Origin: Candidatus Latescibacterota bacterium
Lineage (GTDB): Bacteria > Latescibacterota > Latescibacteria > Latescibacterales > Latescibacteraceae
Assembly: GCA_018656855.1 (NCBI GenBank)
Contig: JABHYP010000522.1
Location: 1 to 5,494, forward strand
Direction of reading: 5' to 3'
Length of the DNA: 5,494 nucleotides
Below are positions 1 to 5,060 of this stretch, in pieces. How positions within the stretch are numbered: the stretch's first letter is position 1; each line of letters begins with the position of its first letter. The notes under the pieces are model-generated. The model did not search any database, was not told where the DNA came from, and worked only from the letters and a program-made list of their open reading frames with translations. The position numbers and the translations under genes are program-made.

Positions 1-364
1 CAGGTATGACCGAAAGCGGCCGCTCGGAAAAGGTGTGGAACACATGAACATGAATGTCGATAAGTCCCGGCGTTACGCATAAACCTGTCATATCGATCGT
101 TTTCTTTGCATCCGCTGCCGGGATGTTTTTGCCGACCATGGCGATTTTTCTATTCGAAACTGCGACATCCATCACACCGTCGATATTGTTCGCCGGATCT
201 ATAACACGGCCGCCTTTAAGGAGAATATCGTATTTACCGTTCTCCTGTATTTGCACACTTTTACGGGTGCGTTTGATTGTTGAGCATGAGCCTGCTGTCA
301 GGCCTGAAGCGCCGAGAACCGCTCCTCCTGCGAGAGAATTCTCAAGAAATGTTCGTCTTTTCAT
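1..364 (-). CDS. Tat-exported amidohydrolase family metallohydrolase, N-terminal part (P1)
   Basis: This is the first 121 codons of an amidohydrolase paralogue whose remainder lies beyond the left edge. The ATG at 364 is preceded by AGGAG with a 7-base gap. The leader begins MKRRTFLEN, a twin-arginine motif followed by a weakly hydrophobic Gly/Ala-rich stretch, and reaches Cys27 in TAGSC, so the product may be a Tat-dependent lipoprotein; the lipobox is imperfect because Ala rather than Leu is at -3. A linker (about residues 28-44) leads into the domain start YDILLKGGRVIDP. The first metal motif, PGLIDIHVH, is present with His105 and His107. The linker segment VQIQENGKYD is identical to that of the next gene upstream (P2), making these two the closest pair at the N-terminus. 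Ligands on strands 4 to 8 are outside the window, so activity cannot be judged. Family assignment is firm; substrate is unknown. Confidence 0.93.
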   Translation of the reverse strand, partial: MKRRTFLENSLAGGAVLGASGLTAGSCSTIKRTRKSVQIQENGKYDILLKGGRVIDPANNIDGVMDVAVSNRKIAMVGKNIPAADAKKTIDMTGLCVTPGLIDIHVHVFHTFSERPLSVIP

Positions 365-371
365 TTACTCA

Positions 372-376
372 CTCCT
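372..376 (-). promoter_or_regulatory. Ribosome binding site of P1
   Basis: The minus strand reads AGGAG here, 7 bases before the ATG at 364. It fixes the start so that the complete twin-arginine leader is included. Confidence 0.8.
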
Positions 377-449
377 AAAATAGATTAATGTTTTCGGACT
401 AATAAGTAATTATTAACTTTCTGTCCTTTGCCACTGTTTTGAACATATT

Positions 450-470
450 AAAAAAACAAGCAAAAATTGC
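450..470 (-). terminator. Weak candidate terminator after P2
   Basis: On the minus strand, shortly after the P2 stop codon, GCAA-TTT-TTGC can form a short stem, followed by TTG and a run of seven T. The layout is that of an intrinsic terminator, but the stem has only four Watson-Crick pairs and is AT-rich, so it may be inactive or only a 3'-end processing feature. It is the only T-tract of this kind in the P2-P1 gap. Confidence 0.25.
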
Positions 471-478
471 CGGATCGT

Positions 479-1885
479 TTACCAGTATTGTTCGTTCGGG
501 CTTTTCCAGTAGGGACTGTCTTTTGGATTATCATCCCACAGAAGGCTATTGAAACCGTAGGGATCAAAAATCGGCCTTCCGCCGAAGAACGTTAAAACGC
601 ACTGGATCAGTTTATCGCCCCGAATAACTCCACCGCGAATATCACAGTATGTGAAATTGCCCTTCCGCTGTTCAATAACTGCAATATCTGCTATTGAGCC
701 AACGCTCAGATGCCCGAGTTCTGGGCGATTGATTTCGTTGGCGGGATTGATGGTCGAAAGCCGGATTATCTGCTCGAGCGATAACCCCATATTTAGGAAT
801 TTCGACATGACGTTAATCATATTGAGCACTACGCTGGAGCTATTTGCCCCGTAAAGGTCGGTGCTGATCGAATTGGGAACAAATCCCTGCTGGATAGCGG
901 GAACCGCATTACGGAAAGTGCAGCTTCCTGCACCGTGCCCGACATCGAAAATAACGCCGCGCTCCTGTGCCTTTATCATATCGGGATTGATTCTCCCCTG
1001 TTCACCCATGTATTCTCCCACATGATAAGCAGGCGCGAATATATGTGTATGTATATCGCCAGGGCGCATTTTCTCCATGACCAGTTCCCGGAACGATCTT
1101 TCTGGAAATCCGTCGCTTGGCGTTCTCGGTTCTGAATGAATCATGACCGGAAGATTGGCCTTTTCTCCGGCTTCGATCAATGCATCGATAGAAGCCCAGG
1201 GGGGGTGAGATTTGTCAAGGTTCCCTCTCGTCATGTAATGAGCCGTTTTGAATCCGACTATTGTTTCAGGATACTTTTTCGCGAGTCTGACCATAGGTTC
1301 TACCTTGAACGTTCGTGGATCCTGTTCGGATTCGGTCATTCCCGGTGCGGCTATGTTGAGTAAAGCAAGCACCCGGACGCGAGAAATATCGATGAGCTTC
1401 TTGAAATCCTCAAAACTCTCGGCTCCCGATGTTCCTACATCAACAGTCGTGGTAACACCATAAGGGAGACAAAGGTCTTCGGCATTAACCGATCGGACTC
1501 CCTTTAATACGTTAAATGTATGAAAGCAGTGAACATGAATGTCGATAAGTCCCGGTGTTACGTGTAATCCTGACACATCAAAGGTCCGCTTTGCATCAGT
1601 TGCAGGGATATCTTTACCGACAAGGGCTATTTTTCCTCCTGCAACCGCAACATCCATCGGGCTGTTAATATTATTTTTCGGGTCGATAACATGCCCGCCC
1701 TTCAGGAGATAATCGTATTTCCCGTTCTCCTGTATCTGTACCATTTTGCGGGGCTGTTTCGTATATACTCTTGGTTCCGGCGCCTGTGCCTGCTGCTGAG
1801 TACCGCATGACGATGCGCCAATTCCGGCGCCTCCTAAAAGCGCTCCTCCAGCAAGCGTGTTCTTGAAAAAATTACGCCTTTTCAT
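479..1885 (-). CDS. Tat-exported amidohydrolase/deacetylase family metallohydrolase with complete metal site (P2)
   Basis: This 468-residue protein is predicted to be a binuclear-metal hydrolase of the amidohydrolase superfamily, COG3964-like. The leader MKRRNFFKN carries a twin-arginine motif and leads to Cys27 (GASSC), a possible but non-ideal lipobox; a Gln/Ala/Pro-rich linker follows to about residue 56. The barrel ligands are all visible: His117 and His119 (IDIHVH), Lys213 (GFKTAHY, probably carboxylated), His250 (VMIH), His281 (HTHIF) and Asp343 (ISTDLY). The GHG motif is intact at His317. The C-terminal part of the beta-sandwich (LSVGSIADIAV) and an aromatic tail ending QYW complete the protein. 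AGGAGG lies 7 bases before the ATG. Relatives such as Atu3266 hydrolyse acylated alpha-hydroxy acids, but the substrate here is not predictable. It resembles dihydroorotase and D-aminoacylase only at the superfamily level. It is the only complete member with every canonical ligand, so it is the likeliest active enzyme of classical type. Confidence 0.95.
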   Translation of the reverse strand: MKRRNFFKNTLAGGALLGGAGIGASSCGTQQQAQAPEPRVYTKQPRKMVQIQENGKYDYLLKGGHVIDPKNNINSPMDVAVAGGKIALVGKDIPATDAKRTFDVSGLHVTPGLIDIHVHCFHTFNVLKGVRSVNAEDLCLPYGVTTTVDVGTSGAESFEDFKKLIDISRVRVLALLNIAAPGMTESEQDPRTFKVEPMVRLAKKYPETIVGFKTAHYMTRGNLDKSHPPWASIDALIEAGEKANLPVMIHSEPRTPSDGFPERSFRELVMEKMRPGDIHTHIFAPAYHVGEYMGEQGRINPDMIKAQERGVIFDVGHGAGSCTFRNAVPAIQQGFVPNSISTDLYGANSSSVVLNMINVMSKFLNMGLSLEQIIRLSTINPANEINRPELGHLSVGSIADIAVIEQRKGNFTYCDIRGGVIRGDKLIQCVLTFFGGRPIFDPYGFNSLLWDDNPKDSPYWKSPNEQYW

Positions 1886-1892
1886 ATCACTG

Positions 1893-1898
1893 CCTCCT
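1893..1898 (-). promoter_or_regulatory. Ribosome binding site of P2
   Basis: The minus strand has a full AGGAGG, 7 bases before the ATG at 1885. It is among the strongest Shine-Dalgarno matches in the window and supports the start that includes the twin-arginine leader. Confidence 0.85.
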
Positions 1899-2018
1899 CT
1901 TTAAAAGTTTCAAATTCTATGTTAAAAATTCCAGAAAATTATTATTACAACCTCCGGTGAGCGGGACGGTGAATTTATTCATCTTTCATTCTTATCGGCA
2001 CATAAAGATAAGTTATTT

Positions 2019-3374
2019 CTACCAGTACTGCCCGCTTTCATTGACCCAGTAGTTCTTATCCTTTATATCTTTCCAGTAAAGACCGCCAAGCGCAAATGGG
2101 TCGGAAACTATCTCCCCGCCCATAAGAGTCATGATATTATGGAGTTTTTCGCTGCCGTAATTTTTTCCGCCTCTCACATCAGTATAACTGAATTTTCCGT
2201 CCAATATCTCAAAGACAGCAATATCCGCAGTAGAACCAACAGAAAGGTTGCCTAATTCGGGATGGTTGATTTCACGGGCTGGATTTGTGGTCGAAAGCCG
2301 GATAACATCCTCGAGCGACACTCCCAGCGCAAGGAATTTCGACATGACATTGGCCATGGTCATAACCTTGCCGTTTGTGTTGGCGCTGTGCAGGTCTGTG
2401 CTGATTGAGTTGGGAAGGAATCCCTGCTCGATTGCTGGTACTGCGTTTCTCCATACAAAACTCCCCGCTCCATGGCCCACGTCAAATATAACACCACGTT
2501 CCTGAGCTTTGAAAATCTCATCCCTCAGCTTCCCATTTTCATCAATCATCACATAATGCGGTTTGAAACAGTGGGTATCGATATCTCCGGGACGCAGTTT
2601 TTCGAGTATGAGTTCGCGGCGTGACCTTGCGGGAAAATTCCCCTGCGGCGCCCTCGGGATCATATCAATCATGACCGGCAGTTCAGCCCTGTGTCCGGCT
2701 TCTATAACCGCATCGACCGAAGCCCAGGGTGTGTGAAAATCGTCATAAGGATTATTTGTCCAGTAATGGGCTGTTTTGAACCCGACAATAATTTCAGGAT
2801 ATTTTTTTGCCAGTTCCACCATCTGCGGTATTTGAAACTGCAAGGGATTATTTTCACCGACCGGATTCATACCGGAATACGAAATATTAATGAGTGCAAA
2901 TGTTCTGACAAGCGACCGGTCGATGATCTTTTTGAATTTCTCAAATGTACCCGAGCCGGAACTTCCCACATCAAGGACTGTGGTAACACCTGAAGGAAAA
3001 CAATGGTCATCAAATATTATCCACCGCAGACTTGTATTTTCCTCGGAGTAAAAACCATGTGCGTGAATATCGATAAAACCGGGTGAAACGTATAATCCGT
3101 TTGCATCGATGGTCTTTTTTGCGTCTGTTGAGGGGATATTTCTTCCGACAACAGATATTTTGCCGTTCGCAACGGCAACATCCATTTTCTTGCTATTGAT
3201 ATTATTCAACGGATCAATGACATGTCCGCCCTTAAGCAGGATATCGTATTTCCCTGTTTCACGGCTTTGAACGGTCTGACGCGGTTGTTTTGCAAGAACT
3301 GACTTTGGAGCAAGACTCCCGCCGAGAAGCGCACCGCCAGCAAGCGTGTTTCCGATAAATTTACGTCTTCTCAT
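2019..3374 (-). CDS. Tat-exported amidohydrolase family metallohydrolase with Asp at the strand-5 ligand position (P3)
   Basis: This 451-residue paralogue starts MRRRKFIGN, a twin-arginine leader whose next residues (NTLAGGALLGG) are the same as in P2. It has no leader cysteine; instead SVLA|KQ after Ala28 is a plausible signal peptidase I site, so the product is probably soluble in the periplasm. Visible ligands are His104 and His106 (IDIHAHGF), Lys200 (GFKTAHYW), His268 (DTHCF) and Asp327 (ISTDLH). At the strand-5 position the sequence is VMID (Asp237), not VMIH as in P2. The GHG motif is intact (His301). The residue after HxH is Gly where P2 and P4 have Cys, and the following loop to GVTT differs strongly from P2. 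The protein ends GQYW. AGAGGA precedes the ATG by 7 bases. No clear terminator separates it from P2. An Asp can still bind metal, so loss of activity is not implied. Confidence 0.95.
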   Translation of the reverse strand: MRRRKFIGNTLAGGALLGGSLAPKSVLAKQPRQTVQSRETGKYDILLKGGHVIDPLNNINSKKMDVAVANGKISVVGRNIPSTDAKKTIDANGLYVSPGFIDIHAHGFYSEENTSLRWIIFDDHCFPSGVTTVLDVGSSGSGTFEKFKKIIDRSLVRTFALINISYSGMNPVGENNPLQFQIPQMVELAKKYPEIIVGFKTAHYWTNNPYDDFHTPWASVDAVIEAGHRAELPVMIDMIPRAPQGNFPARSRRELILEKLRPGDIDTHCFKPHYVMIDENGKLRDEIFKAQERGVIFDVGHGAGSFVWRNAVPAIEQGFLPNSISTDLHSANTNGKVMTMANVMSKFLALGVSLEDVIRLSTTNPAREINHPELGNLSVGSTADIAVFEILDGKFSYTDVRGGKNYGSEKLHNIMTLMGGEIVSDPFALGGLYWKDIKDKNYWVNESGQYW

Positions 3375-3381
3375 TCTTCTT

Positions 3382-3387
3382 TCCTCT
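3382..3387 (-). promoter_or_regulatory. Ribosome binding site of P3
   Basis: The minus strand reads AGAGGA, 7 bases before the ATG at 3374. It is somewhat weaker than the sites of P2 and P4 but at the same distance, and it supports the MRRR start. Confidence 0.7.
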
Positions 3388-3477
3388 TTAGTGATAAAAT
3401 TAACGATATTTTGATTTCAAATTCCAAATTAAATTAGTCCGTTGTCATAAATTAATTCTTACTCTTCAACCTCAACT

Positions 3478-3495
3478 CCATAAACCATAAACCAT
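3478..3495. repeat. Short tandem repeat (CCATAAA, about 2.6 copies)
   Basis: The plus strand shows CCATAAA twice and then CCAT, ending on the first base of the P4 stop codon triplet. Read on the coding strand it is ATGGTTT repeated directly after the P4 stop. It is likely a slippage-prone simple repeat in the AT-rich gap between P4 and P3; no function is evident. Confidence 0.75.
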
Positions 3496-4826
3496 TACCA
3501 GTATTGCCCCGAGGGATTAACCCAATAATCGTCGCTTTTCGGAATTTTTTTCCATTCGGGAGCGGTCAGGCCGGACGGGTCGAATACGATTCTCCCGCCG
3601 AATACTGTCAACATGCATTGGAGTTTCTTATCTCCTTTAATCATCCCGCCGCTCGTATCTTTATAGCTGTAATCGCCGTGAAGTAGTTCTGTTACAGTTA
3701 TATCCGCAGTCGATCCGACGCTCAGATTCCCTAACTCTGGATGATTGACTATACGGGACGGCTCCGAAGTTGAAAGCCGGATGACATCCTCGATCGACAA
3801 TCCCATATTGAGGAAATTCGACATAACGCTTATCATATTGACAACCGGACCGTTGACATTTCCCGTGTGGAGATCTGTGCTGATCGAATTGGCAATATAT
3901 CCCTGTTTGATAGCTGGTATGGCGTTGCGATACACTATACTTGCGCCGCCAAAACCAACATCGAAAATAACTCCGCGTTTTCTCGCCTTCATGATATCTT
4001 TGTTTACCGTACCGTCCTTCTCGATAACGGGTATGTGTCGGGCATAACAGTGTGTATGGATATCACCCGGACGGAGTCTGTCGATAATAAGGCCGCGGTA
4101 CGACCTTGCCGGCCAATTTCCCTGTGGCGGGAAAGGATTGTAATCTATCATGACCGGAAGCCCGGCAAGATTCCCCGCGGCTACTGTACTGTCAACCGAT
4201 GCCCAGGGAGTATGAATTTCGTCGTATTTTCGCGTGGTACCATGATTGCCAAACCAGTCCCGCCAGTAATGGGCTGATTTGAATCCGACTATGATATCAG
4301 GATATTTCTTTGCGGTTTCCGCAGCAAGTTTGACGTCGAAATGATCCGGTTCGTGTTCATCATCACCCATCCCCGTATCGGCAATGTTCAAAAAAGCGAG
4401 AATCCTCACTCTTGAACTGTCGATGACCTTTTTGAATTCCTCGAAATTACTGGCGCCTGATGTTCCCGCATCAACACATGTTGTAACGCCGGAAGGGAAA
4501 TGATGACCATCGGCGACTATCGACAGGTTATTTTTTTTATTAGTATGAAAGCAGTGAACGTGCATATCGATGAAACCCGGTGTCACATAGTATCCTGAAA
4601 CATCAACCACTTTTCCTACTTCCGAAGCAGGAATATTTTTATCGACACGCGCGATTTTCCCCTTCGAGATAAGGATATCCATTTTGGAGTTGATATTGTT
4701 TGCAGGGTCTATGACATGACCGCCCTTGAGAAGAATTGCGGGCCTTGTGCGCTCCTGTGCGAAAACAGGCGATACAACAAAGGCTAACATTAGAAATGCT
4801 GCTGAAATGCAGAGCATTTTTCTCAT
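3495..4826 (-). CDS. Sec-exported amidohydrolase family metallohydrolase with altered active-site motifs (P4)
   Basis: This 443-residue paralogue differs from its neighbours in how it is exported. It begins MRKMLCISA, followed by a strongly hydrophobic core to about residue 19 and a VFA|QE signal peptidase I site after Ala23: a classical Sec peptide with no twin arginine. The long linker of P1-P3 is missing and the domain begins almost at once (ILLKGGHVIDP). Ligands seen are His89 and His91 (IDMHVHCF), Lys183 (GFKSAHYW), His259 (HTHCY) and Asp318 (ISTDLH). Strand 5 has Asp228 (VMIDYN) in place of the P2 His, as in P3. The usual GHG motif reads GFG (Phe292). An insertion after GFKSAHYW (around 189-203) lengthens the strand-4 loop relative to P2 and P3. 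It ends GQYW. GGAGGT lies 8 bases before the ATG, and a 16-bp palindrome lies further upstream. It is probably a periplasmic hydrolase, with substrate unknown. Confidence 0.95.
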   Translation of the reverse strand: MRKMLCISAAFLMLAFVVSPVFAQERTRPAILLKGGHVIDPANNINSKMDILISKGKIARVDKNIPASEVGKVVDVSGYYVTPGFIDMHVHCFHTNKKNNLSIVADGHHFPSGVTTCVDAGTSGASNFEEFKKVIDSSRVRILAFLNIADTGMGDDEHEPDHFDVKLAAETAKKYPDIIVGFKSAHYWRDWFGNHGTTRKYDEIHTPWASVDSTVAAGNLAGLPVMIDYNPFPPQGNWPARSYRGLIIDRLRPGDIHTHCYARHIPVIEKDGTVNKDIMKARKRGVIFDVGFGGASIVYRNAIPAIKQGYIANSISTDLHTGNVNGPVVNMISVMSNFLNMGLSIEDVIRLSTSEPSRIVNHPELGNLSVGSTADITVTELLHGDYSYKDTSGGMIKGDKKLQCMLTVFGGRIVFDPSGLTAPEWKKIPKSDDYWVNPSGQYW

Positions 4827-4834
4827 AAAAAAAC

Positions 4835-4840
4835 ACCTCC
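4835..4840 (-). promoter_or_regulatory. Ribosome binding site of P4
   Basis: The minus strand has GGAGGT, 8 bases before the ATG at 4826. It favours this ATG over the internal Met4 and so keeps the positively charged n-region of the signal peptide. Confidence 0.85.
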
Positions 4841-4881
4841 AAAATGGTAAATTTGCTGGACATCAATTTTCATGAATACTG

Positions 4882-4897
4882 CATGGTAATTACCATG
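4882..4897. promoter_or_regulatory. Perfect 16-bp palindrome, candidate operator upstream of P4
   Basis: CATGGTAATTACCATG is a perfect palindrome with no spacer, located 56 to 71 bases upstream of the P4 start and just beside the 72-bp repeat element. Its core TGGT-N4-ACCA resembles half-sites bound by some GntR-family regulators of sugar-acid and related genes, but the spacing is not the usual one, so the family is only a guess. A dimeric repressor or activator site for P4 is the simplest reading. No similar site is visible before P1, P2 or P3. Confidence 0.45.
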
Positions 4898-4898
4898 T

Positions 4899-4970
4899 GT
4901 CATTGCGGGTGGACGGAGTGAGCGAAGCAATCTAACAGAGGAGATTGCTTCAGCTATGCCCCGCAATGAC
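4899..4970. repeat. 72-bp nested inverted-repeat element (REP/MITE-like)
   Basis: The outer arms GTCATTGCGGG (4899-4909) and CCCGCAATGAC (4960-4970) are perfectly complementary over 11 bp. Inside them GAAGCAATCT (4924-4933) and AGATTGCTTC (4942-4951) form a perfect 10-bp stem with an 8-base loop, extended by AGC/GCT across one bulged A. The parts between the two stems are unequal (14 and 8 bases). The ends and the GAAGCAATCT core match, from memory, a palindromic intergenic repeat (GTCATTGCGAG...GCAATCT) common in many bacterial phyla and thought to be spread in trans by transposase-like proteins. No target duplication is evident. It sits in the P5-P4 gap, where the RNA hairpin could also affect transcript stability or read-through. 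Confidence 0.75.
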
Positions 4971-5011
4971 TATGCCGGATTTCTGTTGAATATAAACCGA
5001 TATTTATTAAA

Positions 5012-5060
5012 AGAACCGCCAGAAACTATTTGCTTGATGCTTTTATGCCAGATCGGTTCT
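5012..5060 (-). terminator. Candidate terminator or 3' hairpin after P5
   Basis: On the minus strand AGAACCG begins on the second base of the P5 stop codon, and its complement CGGTTCT follows 35 bases later, directly continued by TTT and an AT-rich stretch. A 7-bp perfect stem followed by T residues suggests transcription may stop before P4, but the large loop makes it a weak prediction. Confidence 0.3.

Noticed and set aside
54..383. Plus-strand open frames opposite the amidohydrolase genes (for example 54-383, 3867-4277, 4956-5246)
   Set aside because: They lie antisense to well-supported genes or across the repeat element, have no recognisable protein features, and owe their openness to the codon pattern of the real genes on the other strand.
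400..415. TAATAA-GTAA-TTATTA inverted repeat upstream of P1 as an operator
   Set aside because: The sequence is pure low-complexity AT in an AT-rich gap, so short symmetry of this kind is expected by chance.
365..420. Sigma70-type promoter before P1
   Set aside because: The best boxes (TTACTT and TAATCT at 16-base spacing) match the consensus too poorly to report; the same holds for the other gaps.
479..1885. Annotation as dihydroorotase, allantoinase or D-aminoacylase
   Set aside because: The metal-site pattern is shared by the whole superfamily, but GFKxAHY, GVIFDVGHG and SISTDL fit the COG3964-like family better, and export signals do not suit pyrimidine biosynthesis.
1908..1917. TTTCAAATTC shared upstream of P2 and P3 (3415-3424) as a common promoter element
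   Set aside because: The distances to the starts differ (about 23 and 41 bases), no -10/-35 pair fits, and the motif is AT-rich; it is more likely residual homology of duplicated gaps.
1991..2012. CTTATC/GATAAG inverted repeat after P3 as a terminator
   Set aside because: Only 6 AT-rich pairs with a 10-base loop and no T-tract on the coding strand.
4531..4538. Run of eight T in P4 as a programmed frameshift site
   Set aside because: The frame continues normally with conserved family sequence on both sides; it encodes two lysines in a variable loop.
4639..4866. Alternative minus-strand reading frame overlapping the P4 start
   Set aside because: It is out of frame with a gene whose start has a good ribosome binding site and signal peptide; its translation shows no family features.
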